Source of the DNA: Verrucomicrobiota bacterium
GTDB lineage: Bacteria > Verrucomicrobiota > Verrucomicrobiia > JADLBR01
DNA length: 64,000 nucleotides
Direction: 5' to 3'
Assembly (NCBI GenBank): GCA_029560585.1
Contig: JAKQKQ010000123.1
Coordinates: 18,128 to 82,127, forward strand
The notes beneath the pieces are model-generated. The model ran no database searches. It was given only the letters and a program-made list of their open reading frames with translations, and was not told where the DNA came from. Shown one piece after another: positions 25,906 to 34,967 of this stretch; the first letter of the stretch is position 1; each line of letters starts with the position of its first letter. Both the position numbers and the translations under genes were made by a program.

Positions 25906-26322
25906 CTGCAATATTGAAATGCTCACGACCGGTAGTCCCCCCAAGTACGCCGATCAACGTGGTCCGCGCCCTTGGATCACACACCAAGGCTCAACTGGGA
26001 AGTCTTCATCGACCTGCGTTGCTCCAAACATCGGCCCCAATAGAACCGCGCCGCGCCCCACGCGCAAGACGCCCAGGGAAACTTCTGCGCATCAATACCG
26101 CGGTTCCTTAGCAGAGAAACGGTGATGAAATGGCATCGAATTGAAGGCGGACAACATCCCCAGCGCATCATGGCATGGCCATGCCCGATCGAAAGTCTAC
26201 CGTGGACGGGTGTCCCTCTCGGCCAAAAAGTGTCGTAATGCCGGGGCCGGGGTACCATCGGCCACCCTGCAGGGCGGCACGTAACGCTGGAGACGATTCT
26301 TTGGGCGAGGTTGGATTCCCTC
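25906..26322. other. 417-base intergenic region, nothing recognised
   Basis: This stretch lies between two TPR genes on the same strand. I see no supported gene, no strong hairpin followed by T residues and no clear repeat. It probably contains the promoter of the membrane-anchored TPR gene. Confidence 0.4.
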
Positions 26323-27705
26323 TTAGGACCCGCTACGTATGGCGCGCTCGACCTCAACGAGGAGTTGGCCCACGTCGGACCGCGGCATTATCTCCTGCGC
26401 GCGCTTCAAGAGGGGCACCGCTCCCTCAAGCTTGCCCTGATCCACCAACACTTGGGCGTGCCGGACCCTCGCATCGGCCTCGAAAGCCGGGATGCCCTCG
26501 GCCCGCTCGCACATGAAGATCGCCTCATCGAGCTCGCCCTTGCTCCGATGGTATCGGGCAAGTGATAATAGCGCTTCGCCGTCGAGGGGATTCATTTCAA
26601 CGATCTGATGAAGTGTCTGGGCCGCCCCGTCATCCTTGCCCTCCGCCACCGTCACCCGCACCTCCGCCTTCAGCAACCGCATCCTGTCCTCCGCCACGAG
26701 GCCATCCGACCCGGCGGCGCGCAAGGTGGCAACGACCTCCTTGGTGGCCGACAGCGCTCCCCGTCCGGCAAGGGTCTCCGCCCCTCGGACCGCCATCGAA
26801 AGACCGTTCTCCGGCGCCACGTCGATCCCCAGCACGTATACGCGCGCCGCCAGCCCATAGAGTTTCTCGCCCACGTAGATGTCGCTTAGCAAACCCAGCA
26901 CCTCGGGGGTGACCTTGTTCAATCGGATCAGCATCTCGAAGTTCTCCGCGGCCTTCATGGGTTGGTTCGAGCCGATGAACGCGCGGGCCTGAAGCATCCA
27001 GTATTCGGTCTGATCGGGGGCCTCGGCGATCATCTCTTCCATCAGGGCCGCGACCTCGCCGAATTTCTGTTGAGGGAAAAGCGCACGGGCCAGACCTAAC
27101 TTCCAGTCTGGCACGTCAGGTTGAAGCAACAGCGCGCTGCGGTACGCGGACTCCGCCGAAAGCCACCGCTCGGCGTTCAGATAGGCCAATCCCAGAATAC
27201 CCAGCACCGTGCCATCCGCGCCGCCCAGTTCCACCGCTCGGGTGAGCGACTTGATCGCCTCGGCGTTCCTTCCCTTCTGAAACAGGGCGATCCCCAGATT
27301 CTTGTGGGCCCGCAGAAAGTTCGGCGACTTCTTGGTGGCCTGAAAAAATCTTGCCGCGGCCCGATCGATATCGCCGCCCTGAAAATACAGGTTGCCGAGC
27401 GTAAGATCGAACAGCGCGTTGGTCCCATCCCTGACGTATTCCTCGAGCGCACCGACGGCCTGCCGAGGATTGGTCGCGATCAAGTCCGAGATCTCCCTCA
27501 TCCGCTGTTTCTCCTCGGCCGTTGCAAGGCGCGGCTCGAGCTCGGCACGGGTCCCTTCACCGGCGAGGAAGTGCCTCTTGAACTCGTCGGAGCCAAGATA
27601 CGGCGTCATTATTGGCGCAGGCTGCGATCGGCACGGCCCGATCAACCCCGCCAGCAGAGCCAGCGTCAACGCCGCAGATCTCGCACGGGCACAGTGGAAC
27701 CGCAT
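26323..27705 (-). CDS. Periplasmic TPR protein of TonB module A
   Basis: The product has 460 residues. The ATG at 27705 follows GGGAGGAAAGT, and a signal peptide (SAALTLALLAGLIGPCRSQ) is present. About ten TPR units follow (NALFDLTLGNLYFQGGDIDRAAARFFQATKKSPNFLRAHKNLGIALFQKGR and so on). The protein is a clear paralogue of the product at 41142-42548, with conserved phrases such as LGNLYFQ/LGNIYFQ and MNPLDGEALLSLARYH/TDPMDGEALMLLGQHY. In Vibrio TonB2-type clusters a TPR protein is also encoded next to tonB2. It lies 11 bases after the TonB gene and is probably a periplasmic partner of the energy-transducing complex. Confidence 0.82.
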   Translation of the reverse strand: MRFHCARARSAALTLALLAGLIGPCRSQPAPIMTPYLGSDEFKRHFLAGEGTRAELEPRLATAEEKQRMREISDLIATNPRQAVGALEEYVRDGTNALFDLTLGNLYFQGGDIDRAAARFFQATKKSPNFLRAHKNLGIALFQKGRNAEAIKSLTRAVELGGADGTVLGILGLAYLNAERWLSAESAYRSALLLQPDVPDWKLGLARALFPQQKFGEVAALMEEMIAEAPDQTEYWMLQARAFIGSNQPMKAAENFEMLIRLNKVTPEVLGLLSDIYVGEKLYGLAARVYVLGIDVAPENGLSMAVRGAETLAGRGALSATKEVVATLRAAGSDGLVAEDRMRLLKAEVRVTVAEGKDDGAAQTLHQIVEMNPLDGEALLSLARYHRSKGELDEAIFMCERAEGIPAFEADARVRHAQVLVDQGKLEGAVPLLKRAQEIMPRSDVGQLLVEVERAIRSGS

Positions 27706-27716
27706 ACTTTCCTCCC

Positions 27717-28349
27717 TCATGGTCTGAATGCTATTGGGATCCGCATCCGGCTAGCGATTGCACCCCCCCCCTTGCGCGCCGGTTCAAAGCGCCACTGCCG
27801 CACCGCAGCGACCGCCGATGCGTCGAACGCCGGGTTGGCCGATTGCTCCACGCGCACGTCTGTCACTCGTCCCTCGCGCGTCACGACGAACGCGACGAGC
27901 ACTCGGCCGGCCATCTCCTGTTGACGCAGTTCGCTTGGGTAGTCGGGCTTGACCGCGTTGATCAACCGCGGCGCCCGCTCGGGTTCCGCGAAGGAGGCCA
28001 TTTCTGGAGCATCGGGTCCGCCAGAATCCACATCTGTCTTCGCCATTCCGATTTGATTGGCAGAGTCCACCCCTCCCGTGTGAACAGTCTCCAGGGCACC
28101 GTCGACCCGCGCCATCGCCTGCGCCAACGACCCCCGATCATCACGCTTTCCCGCCCGCTGGTCGCTCGGCGCATCCCATGAGATTGTCGGCGTGGGCACT
28201 GGCCCCACGTGTCTTGCGGGCCCCATGCGGTCCATGGCCATGCCCAGGAGATAACAGATCCCCGCGAAACAGGCGCCAACAATGAGTGAAGCCGTCGTCA
28301 CAGATGCATCGCCGCCAGTCGGCATTTCAAGCGACGGAGACTTGCGCAT
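27717..28349 (-). CDS. tonB: TonB-type energy transducer (module A)
   Basis: The product has 210 residues. The ATG at 28349 has a strong ribosome site (GGAGGAGG region) and overlaps the upstream ExbB gene by 23 bases. One N-terminal membrane segment (VTTASLIVGACFAGICYLLGMAMD) is followed by a linker and the C-terminal TonB domain (NAVKPDYPSELRQQEMAGRVLVAFVVTREGRVTDVRVEQSANPAFDASAVAAVRQWRFEPARKGGG), including the family ending with RMRIPIAF. It should couple the proton gradient to outer-membrane receptors such as the one at 30601. It is related to the second TonB at 42545. The central linker is not the classic Pro-Lys repeat. Confidence 0.9.
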   Translation of the reverse strand: MRKSPSLEMPTGGDASVTTASLIVGACFAGICYLLGMAMDRMGPARHVGPVPTPTISWDAPSDQRAGKRDDRGSLAQAMARVDGALETVHTGGVDSANQIGMAKTDVDSGGPDAPEMASFAEPERAPRLINAVKPDYPSELRQQEMAGRVLVAFVVTREGRVTDVRVEQSANPAFDASAVAAVRQWRFEPARKGGGAIASRMRIPIAFRP

Positions 28350-29781
28350 GCCACGCCTCCTCCCCCGCGGGGCGCACATCGTGCCCCATCGCCCCATGTT
28401 CTTCGCGGTCGGGCAGCCGGTTGAGGAACACCGATGCCGCCATTTCCATGTTTTGGACGAGACTCGCCGCCCGTCTGGTCAAGAGCGCGTGCAGGAGCAG
28501 TGATGAAATCGCCACGATCAAGCCGAGTTCGGTGACCAACAGAGCATCTGAAATGCCCGCCGACAGTGCCCTAGTGTCGCAGACATCCGCGCAGGCACTC
28601 GCACGGAACGCCCCGATCATCCCCATGATCGTACCCAGCAAGCCGAGCAGAGGGGCGGCGGAACCGCACAGCCCGATGACGGGCAGGAGACGATTCAATC
28701 TCGTCCTCGTTGCCAACACCCTCTCCGCCATAATCGCCTCCACGAATCGCTTCGGTTGTTCGATGTGGCAGAGGGCGGCATCGAACATCTCACCCACGGG
28801 ACCACCCATCCGCCGAGCGTATACCGATCCCGCATGCACCCCGCGCTGGTTGACCTCCCGGAATGCCCCCTCGATCTGGGCGGCGCTCCATGGGCGCATC
28901 CATCGCCATCGAAGACCGCTTCCGGCACCGACAGAGAGTGAAACAAGCCCAAGCAACAGGACCGGAATCGTAAGTGGACCTCCCCTGGCAAGGATCTCTC
29001 CGGGCATCCGCAAGGTGCCGGGCATGCCAGTCGCCGGCGCTATGGGCAATTCCCCCCGCCCAGTGGTCACGAGCTCCCGGGCCCGCCGGAGCATCGTCCC
29101 GCCCAAGCCACCGCGGATCTTGACGGGGGTTGGACCACCGCCGCTTCCCACGAGACCAGCCACCGCACCGTCTTCAGAAACAAACAGCGCCATCGGCCCC
29201 ACGACGGCAAACGAACCACGCTTGAGTTCGCCGCCGGGCGCGATCGCCTGACCCTTGAGGACCTCGCCGCCCGCCAATCGCCCGATGCGATCAACCGCCG
29301 CCTCCACCACCTTGATTTGGTCGTCGAACCGTTGCGCCAGGGTGGCTCCCGGATCGCTTGCTGCAGCCCGAGCCGCCTCCGTCACCTGCCGAAGCGCCTC
29401 GGTCTCTCCGACGCGTGCGCGCATTTCAAAATCGCGGACAAAAGTCCCAAGCACATCCGCGACGGCCCTCGACTCTCGATTCAGCGTTTCGATCGCGCCA
29501 CGCAGATTCTCCGCTTCGAGTGCCGTTCCCTCCCGGCCGCGTATCGCCGCGTTGCGCTCTCGCTGGGCCACGAGCGCCTTCTGTTCGAGCTCGCTTAGCC
29601 TCTTGACCAACGGAGCCCGTTCCGAGTTTATCTTCTCGCGCACCGCCGCGAGTTCGTGGAGTGCGTCTTCCGAATCTGCCTGCGCCTGATTCGCCACGGC
29701 TTGCAGCGCATCTTGACCACGTGCCGCCCACCCGCACATCGCCAGCGCCAGTACCGCATTCAGTCTCTTGGGCACCTTCAT
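28327..29781 (-). CDS. exbB: ExbB/TolQ-type proton channel with N-terminal coiled coil (module A)
   Basis: The product has 484 residues. A signal peptide (NAVLALAMCGWAARGQ) leads to a periplasmic coiled-coil region (about 25-130), a middle domain, then three membrane helices with the MotA/TolQ/ExbB signature at the C-terminus (VIGLCGSAAPLLGLLGTIMGMIGAF and GISDALLVTELGLIVAISSLLLHALL). This long architecture resembles TtpC / DUF3450-linked TolQ of Vibrio TonB2 systems. It is a paralogue of 43693-45126. It lies between the DUF3450 gene and TonB, but unlike module B no ExbD gene follows, so it must borrow ExbD from module B or elsewhere. Confidence 0.88.
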   Translation of the reverse strand: MKVPKRLNAVLALAMCGWAARGQDALQAVANQAQADSEDALHELAAVREKINSERAPLVKRLSELEQKALVAQRERNAAIRGREGTALEAENLRGAIETLNRESRAVADVLGTFVRDFEMRARVGETEALRQVTEAARAAASDPGATLAQRFDDQIKVVEAAVDRIGRLAGGEVLKGQAIAPGGELKRGSFAVVGPMALFVSEDGAVAGLVGSGGGPTPVKIRGGLGGTMLRRARELVTTGRGELPIAPATGMPGTLRMPGEILARGGPLTIPVLLLGLVSLSVGAGSGLRWRWMRPWSAAQIEGAFREVNQRGVHAGSVYARRMGGPVGEMFDAALCHIEQPKRFVEAIMAERVLATRTRLNRLLPVIGLCGSAAPLLGLLGTIMGMIGAFRASACADVCDTRALSAGISDALLVTELGLIVAISSLLLHALLTRRAASLVQNMEMAASVFLNRLPDREEHGAMGHDVRPAGEEAWHAQVSVA

Positions 29782-29806
29782 GGTTTCCGTCCCCCTTTCG
29801 CGCGCG

Positions 29807-30580
29807 TCATTTGATCGTGATCGGCAGGGTTACCGGTGCCGCCGCCCTTCCCGTCGCCACAACATGGATGGCGTTCGCGATATGCTTCGCCGCGCCAGGG
29901 ATCTCTTCCCACTGCCATCCGCTCTCCCCTGGTACCCCGCGACCCGCGATCCCGGCCGCTGCGTTAGCATAGAATGCCTGGCCGAGGCCGAGGTAGAGCG
30001 TTTGTACATCGACCGCCTTCCCATCTGATGCCGCGCGTCGCTCGTTCACCACCGTGGCCTTCCCATTGAACTGGGCCACCTCGTCGAGGATCGTGATCAG
30101 ATTTTGCCATCGCGCCGCCAGCGACGGCAAAGTGCCGCGCGCATCCCCGGTCGACCCTCGCATCATGGGCTCGATCCTCTGCCTCAGAACATCCGGCAAA
30201 AGAGGCGGCAGGTGAGAACTGACCCGCTCTTCCAAGGCGGCCAGTCGCCGTTCGAGCAACGTCGCCACATCCCCAAGCCGGGCGCGCTCGGCCGCAAGCT
30301 CTGCGCTCTCTGCCCCTCCCCGTCCGTCCCCTCTCGCTTCGGAAACGTGTCCCTCCAGCCCCTGGATCTCACGCTCCAAAATCTTGATCCGATCCCCGAG
30401 GATCTGTCGTGCCAGATCCCAGTCGGCTTTCTCTCTTGAGATCGACTTCTGGGTCTCCAGCCATTTCTCCAGCGTGGCCCGCGCGTCCTTGAGCGCGGGG
30501 GCCGACTGTTGCGCCCGCATCCCGCACGGCGCCAGGCATGCCCATATGACCAATGCCCCAAGCCACCGATATGTTCTCAT
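29807..30580 (-). CDS. Periplasmic DUF3450-family coiled-coil protein (module A)
   Basis: The product has about 257 residues. A signal peptide (WLGALVIWACLAPCGMRAQQ) is followed by a long coiled coil (residues about 40-120, DUF3450 family) and a C-terminal domain with TLYLGLGQAFYANAAAG. The same phrase is TLYLGIGQAYCVSPKG in the paralogue at 45123. Family members sit beside TolQ/ExbB in TonB2-like clusters and probably form part of the same envelope-spanning complex. The ATG at 30580 is taken as the start; an in-frame GTG 9 codons earlier is possible. The start of the upstream TonB-dependent receptor gene is far away, so this gene probably belongs to the same transcript. Confidence 0.8.
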   Translation of the reverse strand: MRTYRWLGALVIWACLAPCGMRAQQSAPALKDARATLEKWLETQKSISREKADWDLARQILGDRIKILEREIQGLEGHVSEARGDGRGGAESAELAAERARLGDVATLLERRLAALEERVSSHLPPLLPDVLRQRIEPMMRGSTGDARGTLPSLAARWQNLITILDEVAQFNGKATVVNERRAASDGKAVDVQTLYLGLGQAFYANAAAGIAGRGVPGESGWQWEEIPGAAKHIANAIHVVATGRAAAPVTLPITIK

Positions 30581-30600
30581 ACCATAGGTCCCTTCGATCC

Positions 30601-33600
30601 TCACCACGTGAAACCCAGGCCCAGGGAAAAGTCCCTGCCCTCGTAATTGCTGCTGTAGATGTATTCAGTCCCGCCATACGGGATCGTTCGCCTCCTCTCG
30701 GAGTCCAACAGATTCTTCGCCCTGAGGGTTACCTTCCAGTGGTCCGACAGCCTCTGGCTCAGCGTGAGGTCCAGCTGGGGCGCAGGCTGCTCGTAGACAT
30801 CGACGGCAAAGGCGGACGCCGATGCCCGGTACAGGAACGGGCCGGCAATGCCGAAGAAGAGGCCCGCGAAGGTGCCGCTTGCTTCGTCGTCGTAAGCGAT
30901 GCTCGCGTTCGCGGTGTACGTCGGCTGCCCCTGCAGTGTCCGCGTCGGGGCCGGCGGTATCAAACCAGCATTGCGGGCCTCCTCCAAGATCCGCTCCTGC
31001 TTCTCGACGATCGACTCGATGTATGCGGCATTGAGGCCCACCTCGACATGCTTCAGCCAATCCCACCCCCCGAGCACACGCGCCAGATCATCGAACCGCT
31101 TCCGCGCCTCGATCTCGACGCCATAGACGCGCGCCTCCGGCGAATTCTCATAGAAATCGGATGTCGGATCGCCAGAGAATTCTATCGGATTCCTGATCCG
31201 CTTGTAGAAGAGGCCGGCGCTCACCACGTCGCCCTGCTTGGGAAACCACTCCCACCGGATGTCGAAGTTATCGATCGCGGACATCTCCAGATCCGGGTTT
31301 CCCCGGAAAAGCGTGCCCTCGATCAGATCGCGCTCGAATGCGGGAGCCAGTTCCCGGAAGGTCGGCCTCGCCACCGTCTGGCTCGCCGCCAGTCGCACCT
31401 TCATCTTCGCTGCGACATCGACGTTGACGAGCGCGGCCGGAAGCACGTCGGTCTGCTTAATCTCCCCAGCCCGACTCGGAAAAAATGAACCCGGCCCGAA
31501 CCTGTCATCGGGCGCCCGGCTGATCGCCTCGATGTCCGTGGCCTCGATCCGCGCCCCGGCGATGACCTCGACCGCCGGTCCGAACTTGGCCGTCACCATC
31601 GCGTACGCGGCCGTGATTTTTTGGTCCGCGTCGTACTCCGCGAAGGGATCGTCATAGTTATAAATGTACCAGTACATTGCCCGGTTCAGCAGGTTTGGGG
31701 GGAGCGACACTTCGCCCGGATGGACCCTTCCGATAGTCTCGGGCAGATCATAGAACACCTCGGCCCAGCTCTCGTCCCCTGTCGGCTGATAGCGCGTGGT
31801 CCCGGCCCTGTTGGCGCCAAGCCCCGGGAAATACGCGTACACGTCGTTGATAAAGTCGCGAGTGGTCGTGTCGTAGTAGATCCCCAGATCAAGACGCGGC
31901 CCGCTCGTTCCCTCGGACGTGAACGGGATCGAGACGTCCATCGAAAAATGGTAGCTGTCGTCCCGGTAGTCGAGCCACTGCCGAAGGATGGAAGGGTCCG
32001 AACTCTGCCCGCTCGTTCCGGGGGTATACGCGCCCGAGGCATCGATGACCGACCGGAATCGCCGCCCGTCGGGCTCGTATTGCCTGGAATGATTCCGCGA
32101 TGCGCGCCACCGGATCTCCGTCTCGTTCAAACCATCGAAACTATGGTCGCCATGCAGTTGAACCGAGTACAGTGACCTCTCCGAGTAGACCAAGACCTGC
32201 TCCTCGTAGCGGTGGTCCAGGTCGTAGATCGTGTCGTCCAGCCTCCCGCGCAGATCTTCCGCCGGTGGCGTGATCTTTATCTGTGTCGTATCCTTGGCGG
32301 ACTGCGTGAAAAGCAGGGTGAGCCCGATGCTGTTGTCATCCGACGGTTTGAAAGCGAGGTTGAACAGCCCGCTCATCAGGAGTTTCTCGGTGCCCCTGGC
32401 CACGTCGGAAAGGTTCGGGATGTCGCCGACCGCATTCCTGGGTCTCAGGGTCCTTCCGCCGTCGAGGTCGTTGATCGCCCAGCGCCCCGCGAATCCGTCA
32501 TCGAAAAAGTTGTATTCCCTCTCGTATGACGCGCCGAAGAGCATCCCGAGCGGGCGCCCCAAGAAATCAACGGTGTCGCCGAGGAGCCCGGAGTAATTGT
32601 GGCTCAGTGGCGGCGCCTCCTCGCTGGCGCCGAGCACCGGCTCGAATGCCCGCGTGGCCCGGTCCCATTTGTCTGCGGTCGCCGAATCGGGGGCCAGCGA
32701 GCCGGGCGGTCCGGTCAGCGCCAGATCGGCCTCATCCGGCAACGACCTGTCGTGGTCAAAGCCAAAACCGGGAACACCGCCACCCTTATATGTCAGGAAC
32801 TTGTCGTTGAATGTGGCGCGGCTGTTGTACTTGATGCCGCCGCCCAGTTTGAAAACAAACTTATCGGGTAGAGATAGGGTGCCTATATCAACGTTCCCCC
32901 CGCTAGAATCTCCGGGGAGGTTAGGCTGGTAGGCCTTGGTCACCCTGATGTTGTCGATGACCTCGGTTGGGAATATGTCCACGTTGACGGCGCGTTTCTC
33001 CGGATCTGAGCTGGGGATGGGCGCCCCGTTCAAAAGGGTGGTGACATAGCGGTCGCTCAGGCCGCGAATGACCACGTAGCGGTCATCCTGCACGGACGTG
33101 CCTGTCACCTTCTTGAGGGCCGCGGCAGCCGTGCTGAGACCCTGTCGGGAAAAGGCCTCCTTGCCGATGGCCTCGAATAGCGCCGATGACTCGGACCGCT
33201 GCAGGAGCAGTTGCTGCTCGGTCTCACGACCGACCACCTCATCCGTCACCACCAGTTCCTCCATCTCGATGACCTGGGGATTCAGCCGGACCTCGACCTC
33301 GCGAAATGAGCCGGCCACCACGGCGACATCCCGGACGCCCCCTCGTTCAAATCCTCCCTTGGAGCATATGATCTCATGGATTCCCGGCCTGACGTTATCG
33401 AACACAAACCGGCCGGCCGAATCGGTCGCGGCCGCCTGACCCGTTGTCGAAAGAACCACGCGCGCACCCGGGACGGGCACACCCCCTTCCGCGTCGATCA
33501 CGATGCCACGGACACCGCCCACTGTCCCGGCTTCCTGGCCGCGCAGCGCTCCCCCGAAGAACATCACCGCCAGGGCGACGAGACGGGCGGACGCCGCAGA

Positions 33601-33645
33601 GTCCAAGGTACGGGCGCCACACGCCCCGTGCACCGCATATCGCAT
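30601..33645 (-). CDS. TonB-dependent outer-membrane receptor with CarboxypepD_reg-like domain
   Basis: This 1014-residue protein has a signal peptide ending near GQEAG, then a carboxypeptidase-regulatory-like beta-sandwich (GGVRGIVIDAEGGVPVPGARVVL, residues about 45-125). A TonB box-like stretch (EMEELVVTDEVV, about 127-140) precedes a plug domain (KKVTGTSVQDDRYVVIRGLSDRYVTTLLNGAPIPSSDPEKRAVNVDIFP) and a 22-strand-type barrel ending in the typical aromatic C-terminus (GLGFTW). It should import a ligand across the outer membrane using energy from one of the two TonB modules. It ends 20 bases before the start of DUF3450 module A, so it is the likely client of that module. The ligand is unknown. 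Confidence 0.94.
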   Translation of the reverse strand: MRYAVHGACGARTLDSAASARLVALAVMFFGGALRGQEAGTVGGVRGIVIDAEGGVPVPGARVVLSTTGQAAATDSAGRFVFDNVRPGIHEIICSKGGFERGGVRDVAVVAGSFREVEVRLNPQVIEMEELVVTDEVVGRETEQQLLLQRSESSALFEAIGKEAFSRQGLSTAAAALKKVTGTSVQDDRYVVIRGLSDRYVTTLLNGAPIPSSDPEKRAVNVDIFPTEVIDNIRVTKAYQPNLPGDSSGGNVDIGTLSLPDKFVFKLGGGIKYNSRATFNDKFLTYKGGGVPGFGFDHDRSLPDEADLALTGPPGSLAPDSATADKWDRATRAFEPVLGASEEAPPLSHNYSGLLGDTVDFLGRPLGMLFGASYEREYNFFDDGFAGRWAINDLDGGRTLRPRNAVGDIPNLSDVARGTEKLLMSGLFNLAFKPSDDNSIGLTLLFTQSAKDTTQIKITPPAEDLRGRLDDTIYDLDHRYEEQVLVYSERSLYSVQLHGDHSFDGLNETEIRWRASRNHSRQYEPDGRRFRSVIDASGAYTPGTSGQSSDPSILRQWLDYRDDSYHFSMDVSIPFTSEGTSGPRLDLGIYYDTTTRDFINDVYAYFPGLGANRAGTTRYQPTGDESWAEVFYDLPETIGRVHPGEVSLPPNLLNRAMYWYIYNYDDPFAEYDADQKITAAYAMVTAKFGPAVEVIAGARIEATDIEAISRAPDDRFGPGSFFPSRAGEIKQTDVLPAALVNVDVAAKMKVRLAASQTVARPTFRELAPAFERDLIEGTLFRGNPDLEMSAIDNFDIRWEWFPKQGDVVSAGLFYKRIRNPIEFSGDPTSDFYENSPEARVYGVEIEARKRFDDLARVLGGWDWLKHVEVGLNAAYIESIVEKQERILEEARNAGLIPPAPTRTLQGQPTYTANASIAYDDEASGTFAGLFFGIAGPFLYRASASAFAVDVYEQPAPQLDLTLSQRLSDHWKVTLRAKNLLDSERRRTIPYGGTEYIYSSNYEGRDFSLGLGFTW

Positions 33646-33721
33646 TGCGATAGACTTATCCTATCTGCGTTACGACCGCGTCACGTTGGAGCAACGTGCC
33701 TGCAACACATTCTCGTGCCAT

Positions 33722-34894
33722 CTACGGCATGGCGTTCGCGACGGCCTCGTCCCTCCCGTGATCCTCAGCCACCCGAGCGACCAACCCGGAGATTGCCCCC
33801 GATCGCCCCGACCCCGCGCTGATCCGATCCAGCAACACCGCGATCAACCCACTCGCCCGGAGGCGCGCGGTCTGATGTCCGGCCGCCTGTCGCGCGGCGT
33901 CGAGCCAGAGCGTCTCGGCTCGCTGGCCATCCCCCACGAGATACCGTCCCTTGGCGACAGCACTTAGTGCCATCGGCCGCTCAAACCGCTGCAGCGATTC
34001 GATCCCCGATGCCGCCTCTTCCAGCAGGCCGCGCGCGACCCCCGGATCCCCCAGCACCGATCGGCAGACGGACAGGCGAGCTATCATGACAGCCTTGCAT
34101 TCCAGCATCGGCGAAAGTGAGCGGGCTCTCCCTTCGGCGACCGCCAGCCAGTTCGGCGCCTTTTCCCTCAGAACCGCCGCCGCGGCAGGGCAATTGAGGG
34201 CCTCCCGCAAAAGGGCGCCCGGCTCACTGACGTCACAGTTCTCGATCGACGCCCGGATCGCCCTCCTCCAGAACATGGCCTGCCTCGACGGATCGTCCGC
34301 ATGGCGCGCGAGTTCCGCGTAGGCGGAAGCCTGCGCCTCAGCCGGGGGACCGGTGCCCGCCAAGGCGGGTTCACCCAACAGCGCTTCCGCCTCCACGACC
34401 TTGCCGACCCGGCTCAGCCCCAGGGCGAATAGCATCCTTCCCAGGGCCACATCGTCGTTGGGCAAAAGTTCCACCAGGGCGCGGGCCTCCTCGGTCCGAT
34501 CCAACTGCACGAGCACAGCCGCGCGCCTCGCGTGGATCAGGCCCGCCTGCCAACTATTAGGATAGTCGTTCGCGCAGCGCCCCGCCTCCTCGAGCAGAGA
34601 CTGGGCGTCGCGCACCCTGCCTGTCCGCATCATCGCATCCGCCACCCGCGCCGCCCCGACGCCGCGACGCCAATCCCGTATCCTGCGGATCGCACCGACG
34701 GCCAGATCCGGGCAACCGGCATGGCAGGCACCATCGGCGAAAGCGAGCAACGTTCTGGCCTCGACGTCCACATCGCTCGTCAATAGCGGGAAAAGCGCCT
34801 GCGCCTCCTCGAATGCGCCCGCCCCCTCTGAAGCCCGGCATGCACCGGATCCGAGAATCGCAGCCAGACCAGCCACCAAAGTCCATGTTTTCAT
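33722..34894 (-). CDS. Exported TPR-like protein
   Basis: This 390-residue protein begins MKTWTLVAGLAAILGSGACRASEG, a clear export signal. An earlier in-frame ATG at 34924 has the better ribosome site (GAGGGGGG, 7 bases away) and would add 10 residues. The body is a series of degenerate helical repeats rich in Ala and Leu (AEALLGEPALAGTGPPAEAQASAYAELARHADDPSRQAMFWRRAI), as in TPR or SEL1-like proteins. It lies 76 bases upstream of the receptor gene on the same strand and 28 bases after a long hairpin (34908-34939). Function unknown; probably an accessory scaffold of the TonB locus. Confidence 0.7.
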   Translation of the reverse strand: MKTWTLVAGLAAILGSGACRASEGAGAFEEAQALFPLLTSDVDVEARTLLAFADGACHAGCPDLAVGAIRRIRDWRRGVGAARVADAMMRTGRVRDAQSLLEEAGRCANDYPNSWQAGLIHARRAAVLVQLDRTEEARALVELLPNDDVALGRMLFALGLSRVGKVVEAEALLGEPALAGTGPPAEAQASAYAELARHADDPSRQAMFWRRAIRASIENCDVSEPGALLREALNCPAAAAVLREKAPNWLAVAEGRARSLSPMLECKAVMIARLSVCRSVLGDPGVARGLLEEAASGIESLQRFERPMALSAVAKGRYLVGDGQRAETLWLDAARQAAGHQTARLRASGLIAVLLDRISAGSGRSGAISGLVARVAEDHGRDEAVANAMP

Positions 34895-34907
34895 AGCCAT
34901 AAAGCAA

Positions 34908-34939
34908 GAGGGGGGCAATCGCATCGGATTACCCCCCTC
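34908..34939 (-). terminator. Strong hairpin between two genes, start codon in loop
   Basis: On the minus strand GAGGGGGGTAATC pairs with GATTGCCCCCCTC (13 base pairs, one G-T) around a 6-base loop, CGATGC, that contains the alternative ATG at 34924. It follows the stop at 34968 and could be a terminator, though no T-run follows. It could equally control translation of the downstream gene, because the G-run is also that ATG's ribosome site. Confidence 0.5.
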
Positions 34940-34967
34940 ATATCCCTCGTCTAACGCCCCTGCATCA

